Part shown: one piece after another, positions 37,252 through 45,509 of the stretch
How positions within the stretch are numbered: the first letter of the stretch is position 1
Layout of the letters: each line of letters starts with the position of its first letter
Notes under the pieces: generated by a model
Told to the model about the DNA's origin: nothing
The model's input: only the letters and a program-made list of their open reading frames with translations
Database searches by the model: none
Translations under genes and position numbers: made by a program
Assembly (NCBI GenBank): GCA_937923405.1
Contig: CALDUY010000007.1
Location: 186,001 to 250,000 of the forward strand
From: an uncultured Gemmataceae bacterium
Lineage (GTDB): Bacteria > Planctomycetota > Planctomycetia > Gemmatales > Gemmataceae
Length of the DNA stretch: 64,000 nt
Direction: 5' to 3'

Positions 37252-37590
37252 GATACCTCGCGAACGAATCGAAGAGTGTGACCGCGCAACCAGGCAGTCA
37301 GATCGCAAAACACTAAGTACGATCAGCGTACTTCAAACCAAACTTCATCGAATGGACAGTTTTGCTCAATTGGATAATCTGTGAAAGTTTACCCGTTTCG
37401 AGGTTAAGTGGGTAGATCGGACCTCGTTAAGAACGGTTCGGTTTGACCCCGCTGTTCCAAGGATACGGAGCAAATCAACCGCGCCGGCTTGGTCAAACCG
37501 ACCAATCAGGTTACTACTAACTATATTCGCTTGCCAGGCGCATACTATCTGCACGACGCCTACAATTCACCTAACAGCTAATTTGTGGAT
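37252..37590. other. Intergenic region with two inverted repeats
   Basis: About 340 bases between the TolB-like gene end and the zinc-finger gene start, both minus strand. CGGTTTGACC (37439-37448) and GGTCAAACCG (37491-37500) form perfect 10-bp arms around a 42-base loop. AGTACG/CGTACT at 37316-37332 forms a second small palindrome nearer the zinc-finger gene. Neither has a T-tract, so a terminator is not certain. No tRNA or small gene was found. Confidence 0.5.
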
Positions 37591-38508
37591 TCAAGGAAAC
37601 TCGATCCAGTAAATGTCATGCCCGCCGTGGCGAGTAGAGATGAAGGCAAGTCGACGTCCATCAGGCGACCAGGCAGCGTAATTCTCACTCGCCGCATGTT
37701 GCGTCAGATTGCGTGGATTCGATCCATCGGCATTCATGAGATAAATCTCATAATTACCATCCCGATTAGTGGTAAAAGCAATCTGCTTGCCATCTGGCGA
37801 CCAAGCCGGCCACATGTCTACTGATGGATGATTGGTCAACCGTTGTATTTCGCTTCCATCAGCGTTCATGCTGAGAATGTCGAAATTTCCATATCGTGAG
37901 GAAGAAAAAGCGAGTTTCTTGCCGTCGGGAGACCATGCCGGATTATTGTCCATGGCGTTATCATTGGTGAGTCGGCGAAGTTCCTGGCCTTTAATATTGG
38001 CTGAGTAGATTTCCTGGTTTCCGTCTCGGGTCGTTACCCAGGCAAACCGTTTCCCATCTGGCGACCACCGCGGCGACTCCTCAAAGGCTTTGTGTGGAAT
38101 CAGAACCGTACTGTTCTTACCATCAGCATCGCAACGGTTGATCTGCAACTTACCATCGGTGCCGTGCAGAATATCGAGTACGAAAATCACCGACTTACCA
38201 TCAGGCGAAAAATGGGCGTCGAAATGCGGAGTATTCGGATCGGGAATCAGCAAGGGTTTCATCATACCGGTGGCCAGTTCCAGCGTCCAGACGCCCATTT
38301 TCCCTTTGTGGATCCGTGTGAATAGTAGCCGTTTTCCATCAGGCGAAAAATGGAGATGCTGCTTGAATCCGCCGTCACTAGTTATCCGCTTGGTCGCTGG
38401 GATAGGTGGTGCAGAAGCGACTCCACGGACCATCGTTGTCATCAAGAGGAGCAGCACCGCTACAATACCCATTAAACCGGTCGGACGCAGATGAAATGGA
38501 CCGATCAT
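37591..38508 (-). CDS. Exported TolB-like beta-propeller (PD40) protein
   Basis: A 305-residue secreted protein (signal LMGIVAVLLLLMTTMVRGVASA). Five to six PD40/WD40-like blades are marked by repeated FSPDGKxxxF or WSPDGKxxAF: HFSPDGKRLLF, HFSPDGKSVIF, RWSPDGKRFAW, AWSPDGKKLAF, AWSPDGKQIAF and AWSPDGRRLAF. Between blades the recurring NADGSEIQRLT and GNYEIYLMNADGS fit TolB-type propellers. Likely binds a peptide or polysaccharide partner in the periplasm; a Tol-Pal role is not indicated, as no tol or pal gene is nearby. It lies 36 bases after the DUF1501 gene in the same direction. Confidence 0.85.
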   Translation of the reverse strand: MIGPFHLRPTGLMGIVAVLLLLMTTMVRGVASAPPIPATKRITSDGGFKQHLHFSPDGKRLLFTRIHKGKMGVWTLELATGMMKPLLIPDPNTPHFDAHFSPDGKSVIFVLDILHGTDGKLQINRCDADGKNSTVLIPHKAFEESPRWSPDGKRFAWVTTRDGNQEIYSANIKGQELRRLTNDNAMDNNPAWSPDGKKLAFSSSRYGNFDILSMNADGSEIQRLTNHPSVDMWPAWSPDGKQIAFTTNRDGNYEIYLMNADGSNPRNLTQHAASENYAAWSPDGRRLAFISTRHGGHDIYWIEFP

Positions 38509-38544
38509 CCCTCGAGTTCTCCACGGAGCAATGCAAGCTCTGGA

Positions 38545-39918
38545 TTAAAACAACTCGTGAATCACTTGTCCGCCTTCCAGCGAAACATTGAGTGTTTGTG
38601 CTTGTTCACTGGTGATGCCGACGGCGTGCTGAACCGTAGTGATTAGATCTGCCGGTGTGATCGGCCGATCGTGGACATGCTCTCCTCGCGGCGTGCTAGA
38701 ACCGATTACCTGTCCGCCGCGTATCCCTCCTCCAAATATCAAACCACTATAGCAGTGTTCCCAGTGTTCACGACCGGCCTTATCGTTAATTTTGGGAGAC
38801 CGGCCAAACTCGCCAACGACCAGTACCAACGTCGAATCGAACAAGCCTCGCTCTTTCAAATCATCGATTAAGGCAGGCAAAGCGCGATCAAGCCAGGGAG
38901 CGTGGCGATCTTGCATGATCTGGAAGTTTCGATAGTGATGGTCCCATCCACCATCGCCCGAATCCTCCTCTGCCTCGACATGATCGCTCCAGTTAATTTG
39001 CACAAAAGGCACTCCGTTTTCGACCAATCGCCGACCAAGCAAGCACGACTGACCAAAACGAGTGAGTCCGTAGCGTTCTTTGACGCTCGATTTCTCTTGA
39101 GAGAGATCAAAGGCTTTTCTAGCCGTTGGTGAGGTGAGCATGCCAAGAGCCTGAGTACGATAATCATCCAGTACCCGGGCAGAGCGAAGCTGATCGACCG
39201 TTCGCGAGAGACGGTCAAATGCCGTCAAAAGTTTTGCGCGATCCTCCAGACGATCAGGCGTAAGGTCAGCGGGAAGTTGTAGGGCAGGAATCCGAGTTTG
39301 TCCAGACTCTGGCTCATAAATGAGACGAAACGGATCGTACAAACCGCCTAACGGGCCGCCTCCTTCTCCAACAATGGCTTTCTTGCCCTGATGCAGTTTC
39401 CCCCCAACAACGAGAAACGGCGGAAGCTTGCCACTGAATCCCTTAATCCGAGCCACCGTGCTACCAATGGTAGGTCGCGGCGAACCAGGCAGAGCTGAGC
39501 CTCCCAGTCCGACACCGCCAGCCATCGATCCCGTCAAGCCAATCGTTCCTGCAATGCCGTGATCATTGTGCCCAGTCTTTAAAGAACGAAGAATGGCCAA
39601 TTGATCCGTCCGTTTGGCGATCTCTGGAAACAGTTCGCAGAAGCGAATGCCGGGCAAACGAGTCGGAATAGTCGTGAAAGGGCCGCGAAATTCCGCTGGA
39701 GCATTCGGTTTGGGATCCCAAGTATCCAAATGCGATGGCCCCCCCCAGAGCCAGAGCAAGAGTACTGATTTAGCCGGTTTTGTCGGTGTCGCGTGAAGGG
39801 AATTAGCAAACCAATTCCAGGCAGAGAGTCCCAGAACCGAACTGGCTCCAACCTGGATCAGTTCGCGACGAGTGATCCCTTGACAAGTTCGCATGCGGTG
39901 CTGGCCGAGGGTGAGCAT
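38545..39918 (-). CDS. Tat-exported DUF1501 protein
   Basis: The ATG at 39918 (MLTLGQHRMRTCQGITRREL) gives 457 residues; GAGGA lies upstream. The twin-arginine signal is TRRELIQVGASSVLGLSAWNW. The DUF1501 fold belongs to the alkaline-phosphatase/sulfatase-like superfamily. LLLWLWGGPSHLDTWDPKPNAPAEFRGPF is the family hallmark, as are LAILRSLKTGHNDHG, STLVLVVGEFGRSP and GREHWEHCYSGLIFGGGI. DUF1501 proteins are multiplied in planctomycetes, usually beside DUF1549/DUF1553 cytochromes; here the partner is instead the TolB-like protein. Function unknown. Confidence 0.9.
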   Translation of the reverse strand: MLTLGQHRMRTCQGITRRELIQVGASSVLGLSAWNWFANSLHATPTKPAKSVLLLWLWGGPSHLDTWDPKPNAPAEFRGPFTTIPTRLPGIRFCELFPEIAKRTDQLAILRSLKTGHNDHGIAGTIGLTGSMAGGVGLGGSALPGSPRPTIGSTVARIKGFSGKLPPFLVVGGKLHQGKKAIVGEGGGPLGGLYDPFRLIYEPESGQTRIPALQLPADLTPDRLEDRAKLLTAFDRLSRTVDQLRSARVLDDYRTQALGMLTSPTARKAFDLSQEKSSVKERYGLTRFGQSCLLGRRLVENGVPFVQINWSDHVEAEEDSGDGGWDHHYRNFQIMQDRHAPWLDRALPALIDDLKERGLFDSTLVLVVGEFGRSPKINDKAGREHWEHCYSGLIFGGGIRGGQVIGSSTPRGEHVHDRPITPADLITTVQHAVGITSEQAQTLNVSLEGGQVIHELF

Positions 39919-39953
39919 GGAGAGATCCTCAGGTGGGAACAAAGCTAGGGAAG

Positions 39954-39962
39954 ATTATACCA
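39954..39962 (-). promoter_or_regulatory. Extended -10 promoter for the DUF1501 gene
   Basis: The minus strand reads TGGTATAAT, a perfect TATAAT with a TG extension, about 36 bases before the ATG at 39918. No good -35 box is seen, as is usual for extended -10 promoters. Confidence 0.45.
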
Positions 39963-40100
39963 CATTCGTGCAGGTCGAAAGGAAAAAACCGTCTTTGTTC
40001 CAACACTGATACGATTCCCTTTTGTGGATACTGTTGTCAGAAGATTGCACGACTCCTAACCTGTCCTGCGAACGCCTCTGTTTCACTTGGAGACTCTCCG

Positions 40101-42356
40101 ATGCGTTGCTTGTTGTTACTGAGTGTGTTTCTCTGCCCCTGGCCGCTATTCGCTGCCGACTGGAAACCGGCCAAAGGTCCACTCATGACTCGGTGGAGCA
40201 AGCAAGTCAATCCGAGCAAAGTTCTTCCCGACTATCCTCGTCCGCAATTGGTTCGTGAACAGTGGCTCAATCTGAACGGAGTCTGGGAATTCGGCGGAGC
40301 GCCTGCCAAGGCCAAGCCGCCGCTCGGTCTAGAATTGCCCGGGAAAATCCTGGTGCCGTTTCCTGTGGAAAGTGCGCTTTCGGGAGTTATGGAGTCGCAT
40401 TCCCACGTGTGGTATCGTCGCACCTTCACGGTACCAAAAGCCTGGAGCGGCCAACGCATTTTACTGCATTTCGGAGCCGTAAACTGGGATTCTACCATCT
40501 ACGTCAACGGCAAAGAGATTGGTACTCATCAGGGCGGCTATGATCCGTTCTCGTTTGACATTACAGACGCTTTAGTCGAGAAAGAGACGCAAGAGTTATT
40601 TGTCTCGGTGCATAACCCCATCGATGCAGGAACGCAACCACGCGGTAAACAGGTTCGAAAGCCTCAGGGTATCTTCTACACCGCAGCCACGGGCATTTGG
40701 CAAACCGTCTGGCTCGAACCCGTTGCAAAAACCAGTATCGAGTCGCTCCAAATTGTACCAGAGCCAGCGAAATCCCGCGTTCAGGTCTCCGTCAAACTAC
40801 GTGGCTCCTCGAACGGACTGATCGCGCGATGGGAGGTGCGCGATGGAGCAACAGTCGTGGCAACGGCTGAGGGTTCAACGACAAAAGCGATCTCAATTAA
40901 TCTGCCATCTGCAAAACTTTGGTCGCCAGAAGCTCCTCATCTGTACGACCTGAAAGTTGAGTTACTCGATGGCAAAAATAGTATTGATACGGTTTCGAGT
41001 TACTTCGGGATGCGGAGTATCAGCTTAGGCAAAGATGAGGCCGGCATCACTAGGCTTTTTCTGAATGGTAAGCCATACTTTCAAGTGGGACTGCTCGATC
41101 AAGGCTACTGGCCCGACGGAATCTACACCGCGCCGACAGACGAAGCCTTGAAGTACGACATTGAAATTACCAAGAAACTCGGGTTCAACCTGGCTCGAAA
41201 GCATGTCAAAGTGGAGCCGGCTAGGTGGTATTACTGGTGTGACAAACTCGGCTTGCTCGTCTGGCAGGACATGCCCTCGGGAGACGCTAGCGTCCCTCCT
41301 GGAAAGGGAGAACTGAAGCGAAGTGCCGCATCCGCTCGACAATTTGAACTCGAACTCTTTCGCATGATCGATGCGCTAGAACACTTCCCCTGCATTTTCA
41401 TGTGGGTACCCTTCAACGAAGGCTGGGGTCAGTACGACACCAAACGCATTACCGAAGCGATCAAAAAACGCGATCCCTCTCGTCTGGTGAACAACGCTTC
41501 AGGATGGAACGACATGAAATGCGGTGACGTGCATGATTTTCACGTCTACCCAGGACCAGGTTCCCCCAGGCCGGAACCGACCCGAGCCGCTGTTTTAGGA
41601 GAATTCGGAGGGTTAGGCCTTTTCACCAAAGGGCACATGTGGACGAAAGAGTTCTGGGGCTATCGTGGCGTGCGCGACCAGGAGGAGTTGACGCGCAAGT
41701 ACGAGCAACTGATGCGTGGCGTCTATCGACTCAAAGAACAGCCGGGCTTAAGTGCCTGCGTCTACACTCAGACTACCGATGTCGAAACCGAGGCCAACGG
41801 TTTATTAACCTATGACCGCGCCGTCATTAAGGTGGACATCGCTCGGGTGGCGGCCGTCAATCGGGGAGATTTCTCCAAGGTTCCGATGGCTTATCCTCTC
41901 GTGGCCACCTCCAAGGAGGCAGCACAAACGTGGCGTTACACCTTGACAAAACCGAGCAGCGGATGGGAAAAACCTGACTTCGACGATGGGAAATGGGTAA
42001 AAGGTTCTGGCGGCTTCGGCACTAAGGGTACCCCTGGTGCAGTGGTTCGCACCACTTGGTCGACAAACGAGATCTGGTTACGACGAGAATTTACTCTCAA
42101 GGAACTACCCAGTGGAGTGCCTGTTCTGTTGATGCATCACGATGAGGATGCTGACGTCTATATTAATGGTGTTCTTGCTGTTCGTGTGAAAGGCTACATC
42201 ACAGACTACGAGGAATTTCCGATTTCGCCCGAAGCAGCTAAGGCATTGAAACCAGGTAGAAATGTATTCGCGGTGCATTGCAAACAGACCGGCGGCGGAC
42301 AGTATATCGATGTCGGCCTCGCTGAATTGCGTCTTGAGAAAGACAAGAAACCATGA
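40101..42356 (+). CDS. Secreted glycoside hydrolase family 2 enzyme
   Basis: The ATG at 40101 begins a clear signal peptide (CLLLLSVFLCPWPLFA); 751 residues. The GH2 order is visible: sugar-binding jelly-roll (VNWDSTIYVNGKEIGTHQGGYDPFSFDIT), immunoglobulin-like domain, then the TIM barrel with the acid/base motif FNEGWGQ near residue 435 and GEFGGLG in the nucleophile region. A C-terminal jelly-roll (residues 615-750) resembles a carbohydrate-binding module. GH2 enzymes act on beta-galactosides, mannosides or glucuronides; specificity is not readable. Its end overlaps the PhnZ-like gene by 4 bases (ATGA). Confidence 0.88.
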   Translation: MRCLLLLSVFLCPWPLFAADWKPAKGPLMTRWSKQVNPSKVLPDYPRPQLVREQWLNLNGVWEFGGAPAKAKPPLGLELPGKILVPFPVESALSGVMESHSHVWYRRTFTVPKAWSGQRILLHFGAVNWDSTIYVNGKEIGTHQGGYDPFSFDITDALVEKETQELFVSVHNPIDAGTQPRGKQVRKPQGIFYTAATGIWQTVWLEPVAKTSIESLQIVPEPAKSRVQVSVKLRGSSNGLIARWEVRDGATVVATAEGSTTKAISINLPSAKLWSPEAPHLYDLKVELLDGKNSIDTVSSYFGMRSISLGKDEAGITRLFLNGKPYFQVGLLDQGYWPDGIYTAPTDEALKYDIEITKKLGFNLARKHVKVEPARWYYWCDKLGLLVWQDMPSGDASVPPGKGELKRSAASARQFELELFRMIDALEHFPCIFMWVPFNEGWGQYDTKRITEAIKKRDPSRLVNNASGWNDMKCGDVHDFHVYPGPGSPRPEPTRAAVLGEFGGLGLFTKGHMWTKEFWGYRGVRDQEELTRKYEQLMRGVYRLKEQPGLSACVYTQTTDVETEANGLLTYDRAVIKVDIARVAAVNRGDFSKVPMAYPLVATSKEAAQTWRYTLTKPSSGWEKPDFDDGKWVKGSGGFGTKGTPGAVVRTTWSTNEIWLRREFTLKELPSGVPVLLMHHDEDADVYINGVLAVRVKGYITDYEEFPISPEAAKALKPGRNVFAVHCKQTGGGQYIDVGLAELRLEKDKKP

Positions 42357-42907
42357 CTATTGTGGACGAGATCGAAGCGTTGTTCGCCCAAAAAGGGCAC
42401 CAGGAGTACGTCGGAGAAGCGGTTAACCAACTCGAGCATGCCCTTCAGTCCGCTCAGTTAGCTCAGCGTGCTGGAGCCTCGGCAGAATTGATCTGCGCGG
42501 CCTTGTTGCATGACCTCGGTCACTTGCTCGATCCTTTAACCGAGGATCCCACGCTCCTACAGCGAGATCTCGTCCATGAAGCGACTGCGGCTCGTTTTCT
42601 CTCGCCTGCTTTTCCACCTTCGGTGACTCGCCCCATCGAATTACACGTTGCCGCTAAACGCTATCTTTGTGCGACGGATTCGGATTATCACAATCGATTA
42701 TCCTCGGCCTCGCTAGCAAGTCTTGACTTACAAGGAGGGCCAATGTCCATACGGGAGATTGAACGATTTGAAGCCGATCCTTTCGCAAGCGATGCTGTAC
42801 AACTGCGGCTCTGGGACGATCAAGCCAAGGTAGTCGGTTTGCCAACACCTCAATTCCAACATTTTCGCCCTCTTTTAGAGGAGATATTAAAGCGATCATG
42901 TTGGTGA
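42353..42907 (+). CDS. PhnZ-like HD-domain protein (phosphonate-degradation type)
   Basis: A 184-residue HD protein closely matching the phosphonate-associated HD family (TIGR03276/PhnZ). PhnZ is a di-iron oxygenase that cleaves 1-hydroxy-2-aminoethylphosphonate to glycine and phosphate. Ligand residues line up: EYVGEAVNQLEHALQSA (Tyr, Glu and first His), LLHDLGHLL (His-Asp and second-shell His), VHEATAARFL and IELHVAAKRYL (further His), and an Asp in the C-terminal third. The Tyr-Glu pair before the first His separates PhnZ-type oxygenases from ordinary HD phosphatases. Neither PhnY nor a phosphonate transporter lies adjacent; it is coupled to the GH2 gene by an ATGA overlap. Confidence 0.78.
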   Translation: MTIVDEIEALFAQKGHQEYVGEAVNQLEHALQSAQLAQRAGASAELICAALLHDLGHLLDPLTEDPTLLQRDLVHEATAARFLSPAFPPSVTRPIELHVAAKRYLCATDSDYHNRLSSASLASLDLQGGPMSIREIERFEADPFASDAVQLRLWDDQAKVVGLPTPQFQHFRPLLEEILKRSCW

Positions 42908-42913
42908 ACCACA

Positions 42914-43339
42914 ATGATCACCTTTGATTCAGAACGTGTCTTGGTTTGGCTGCTACGCATCGAGGCCGTGATTGCCTTCTGTGCCATGCCAGTGATCGTG
43001 ATGCCGACCAATTGGATGGCGGCCATTCACACTCTACTTGGGCTAGGAGAGTTGCCACGTTCTCCCATCGTTGAGTATCTCACTCGCTCCATCTCTATGC
43101 TCTACGTCGGTTGGGCACCGATTTTGTGGGTAATGTCCAACGACATTCATCGTTATTTACCACTGATTTGGACTTTCGGCTGGCTCAGTTTCGCCGCGGG
43201 TTGGCTTTTTCTCCTCCTAGATCTTTTTGCCGGGATGCCCATCCTGTGGACCATCGTCGAGGTTGGCTTCGTGCTAGGATTCTCTGTGCTGACCTTATGG
43301 TTTACCTGGAACATACAAAAATCTACTAAAATTGTATAA
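42914..43339 (+). CDS. Four-helix membrane protein, unknown function
   Basis: A 141-residue hydrophobic protein with four predicted membrane helices (near residues 8-28, 60-80, 83-105 and 110-132). I recognise no family. It starts 6 bases after the PhnZ-like gene, so it is probably part of the same transcript. The helix spacing resembles small integral proteins of unknown role. A hairpin about 60 bases after its stop may end the unit. Confidence 0.65.
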   Translation: MITFDSERVLVWLLRIEAVIAFCAMPVIVMPTNWMAAIHTLLGLGELPRSPIVEYLTRSISMLYVGWAPILWVMSNDIHRYLPLIWTFGWLSFAAGWLFLLLDLFAGMPILWTIVEVGFVLGFSVLTLWFTWNIQKSTKIV

Positions 43340-43400
43340 AGATAGCCAAAGAGACTATTATGAGAGTTATCCCGTTTGAACGTTCGGATGTGTTCTTTCT

Positions 43401-43430
43401 CCCTTCTCCCCAGCGGGGAGGGGAGAAGGG
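43401..43430. repeat. Interspersed palindrome between convergent genes
   Basis: CCCTTCTCCCC (43401-43411) pairs perfectly with GGGGAGAAGGG (43420-43430) across a short G-rich loop. This pyrimidine/purine palindrome is of a type scattered in many bacterial chromosomes. It lies between the membrane-protein and YqeY genes and may serve as a transcription end. Confidence 0.65.
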
Positions 43431-43569
43431 GCGAGGATGAGAGGCAAATTCAAACTCACAGGCTTTTACCAGCGTAACTCCTCCATGAATCGTTTCGCTT
43501 GAAGTGTTCACTCGCTATTGCTCTACCGCCCTAGAACGGTGCGTATTCAGAGCGGCTCACTCCATGCAG

Positions 43570-44022
43570 TTATCCCCGGAGTTGTTTCACCGCTTTGGCG
43601 ACATCATCACCGAGAACTCGTTGGTTCGTCGACTTAAGATGTTTCATCGCTATTCCAGTCGCCTGACCATCGTTTTTCGCAGAACGGATGGTGTCGGCAA
43701 CATCCCCTAGCAAAGCGATAATCTGTTCGACGGAGAGAGTCTGAGGAAGTAGAGAGTGCAGCAAGTTGTTTTCTGCTGTCAACTTGTTGAAGTTCTCACT
43801 AGTTTGCATTCCTTTCTGTTGGAGAATCTCTAGAGTTTCCTGATTATTTAAGAGGATTTTGCGAATCACTTTCTCCAGTTCTTCATCCGTGGCCGATTTT
43901 CCACTCCGCGCCTCGATCGTCGACGCTTCCCCGAGAATGACCTGCAACACCGCCATTTCGACTTGTTGTCCCGCTTTACGACTAGCAATCAATCGCTGCT
44001 TCAATTGTTCGAGCATGCTCAT
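43570..44022 (-). CDS. GatB/YqeY domain protein
   Basis: A 150-residue protein of the YqeY family, homologous to the C-terminal tRNA-binding helical domain of GatB. Matching segments: the N-terminal RLIASRKAGQQVEMAVLQVILGEAS, EELEKVIRKILLNNQETLEIL, and the terminal SAKNDGQATGIAMKHLKSTNQRVLGDDVAKAVKQL. Free-standing YqeY proteins may bind tRNA, but their role is not settled. Single-gene unit; convergent with the upstream membrane-protein gene. Confidence 0.88.
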   Translation of the reverse strand: MSMLEQLKQRLIASRKAGQQVEMAVLQVILGEASTIEARSGKSATDEELEKVIRKILLNNQETLEILQQKGMQTSENFNKLTAENNLLHSLLPQTLSVEQIIALLGDVADTIRSAKNDGQATGIAMKHLKSTNQRVLGDDVAKAVKQLRG

Positions 44023-44139
44023 ATCTCTTCTCCCTATCTTTTTAGTCAGACGCGACGGCCTAGCGTGATGTTCGCGACTTGACTCACTACAACGTCAGCA
44101 TATTCCGAGTGAGTTGGTTCTTCTCGTTTGTGAGGTGAA

Positions 44140-45132
44140 ATGTTAACACCTGAAGCTCTAACCACGGGATTAGAAGCCTTTCTGCATAACCAGGGAGTGA
44201 ATGCTCAGATTCTCGCGGCACGACGTCTGACAGGTGGAGCGAGTCGCGACACCTGGTCAGTGGATGCAGAAGCCGACGGAAAGCGGGTGGGGTGGATCGT
44301 TCGTCGCGACATGGGAGGCGAAATTCAAGACGAAGCGTTAAGTCGATCTAGCGAATTCGCTGTTCTCCAACGGGCGTTTGAAGGCGGCGTTCGCGTCCCG
44401 CGACCTTGTTGGCTGTGCGAGAATCCATCGTTTCTCGGCTCACCTTTTTTCGTGATGGAGCGTCTCGCCGGCGAATCGGTAGGCCGGCGCGTAGTTCGCG
44501 ATCCCAGCAGCGCTGTGTTACCACGACAAATGGGAGAGCAATTAGCGATTATCCATCAACTCTCGTTTGAAGGCTTGGATTTTCTCCCTCGACCTGGTGC
44601 TGATCAGTCGCCTGCGCAACGCGCCTTAGAACAGACTGCTGCTCAGCTACAACGATTCGCAGAACCACATCCCGCCATTGAGTTAGGGCTGCGCTGGTTA
44701 AGCCGTCGCGTTCCGCGCTGTGATCGGCTCGTCCTGATTCACGGCGATTTCCGTATCGGCAATTTGATGGTCGCCTCTTCTGGCCTGGTCGGAATTTTTG
44801 ATTGGGAATTCGCTCACATTGGCGATCCGGTCGAAGACCTTGCCTGGCCATGCGTTCGATCCTGGCGTTTTGGTCAGGATCATCTCAAACTCGGTGGAGT
44901 CGGACAACTCGACGACTTCCTTGCCGGTTATGGTCGATCAGTCGATCCAGAAGCATTCCGATTCTGGGAAATTCTTGGCAATCTTCGCTGGGCTGTCGGT
45001 TGTATCGCTCAAGCGAACCGCCATCTCTCCGGCCAGGCCAGAAGCGTCGAACTTGCCAGTCTAGGCCGTCGCACTTGCGAGACGGAATTAGAAGTGCTGA
45101 ACCTTATTGAAGAAGCGGAGCGAGTAGCATGA
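44140..45132 (+). CDS. Aminoglycoside-phosphotransferase-fold kinase (ACAD10-like)
   Basis: A 330-residue soluble kinase-fold protein. Motifs: RLTGGASRDTWSVDAE as nucleotide loop, the IVRRD strand, the catalytic loop LIHGDFRIGNLMV (HGDxxxxN) and the metal-binding IFDWEFAHIGDPVEDLAW. The GGASRDTW and DWEFAHIGDP combination is typical of the APH group near the ACAD10/acyl-CoA dehydrogenase pathway, whose substrates are thought to be hydroxylated acyl or similar small molecules. It overlaps the next gene by 4 bases (ATGA). GAGGT precedes the ATG at 44140. Confidence 0.85.
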   Translation: MLTPEALTTGLEAFLHNQGVNAQILAARRLTGGASRDTWSVDAEADGKRVGWIVRRDMGGEIQDEALSRSSEFAVLQRAFEGGVRVPRPCWLCENPSFLGSPFFVMERLAGESVGRRVVRDPSSAVLPRQMGEQLAIIHQLSFEGLDFLPRPGADQSPAQRALEQTAAQLQRFAEPHPAIELGLRWLSRRVPRCDRLVLIHGDFRIGNLMVASSGLVGIFDWEFAHIGDPVEDLAWPCVRSWRFGQDHLKLGGVGQLDDFLAGYGRSVDPEAFRFWEILGNLRWAVGCIAQANRHLSGQARSVELASLGRRTCETELEVLNLIEEAERVA

Positions 45133-45509
45133 AGGATCGACCCGTTGCCCAAGAATTGATTGAAGCCGTTCGATATTTTCTCGAACAAGAGTTGCTCCCA
45201 GGCTTGACTGACCCTCGACTAAAATACCAAACTCTGATCGCCGCGAATGTACTCGCTATCGCTGAACGAGAACTTGCAGCTGATCCCTCCATCGAACTTC
45301 GGCAGCAAGAGGCATTAGCTCAACTGCTCCAACAGTCGGGCAAACTAGATGAACTAAATCAACAATTGTGCCAGATGATTCGTCACGGTGCCTTCGATGA
45401 TCCCGAATCGTTTCGTCGGGTTCTGGCTATCCTTCGAGAGCAGGTGATTCACAAATTGGAGATCGCCAATCCGCGTTATCTGAAATCCTTCTCAAGCGGA
45501 ACGTCGTGA
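45129..45509 (+). CDS. DUF6285-type small protein
   Basis: A 126-residue helical protein. RPVAQELIEAVRYFLEQELLPGLTDPRLKYQTLIAANVLAIAERELA matches the start of the DUF6285 family, which is usually encoded right after an APH-type kinase as here. The overlap with the kinase (ATGA) supports translational coupling. Function unknown; likely a partner of the kinase. Its last 18 bases overlap the convergent FHA/pseudokinase gene. Confidence 0.7.
   Translation: MKDRPVAQELIEAVRYFLEQELLPGLTDPRLKYQTLIAANVLAIAERELAADPSIELRQQEALAQLLQQSGKLDELNQQLCQMIRHGAFDDPESFRRVLAILREQVIHKLEIANPRYLKSFSSGTS

Noticed and set aside
37309-37590. tRNA-like stretch in the intergenic region
   Set aside because: No cloverleaf could be built: acceptor and anticodon arms are missing, and only two inverted repeats are found.
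43381-43440. Start of a CRISPR array from the CTCCC/GGGAG palindrome
   Set aside because: Single palindrome only; no regularly spaced repeats and no cas genes in the window.
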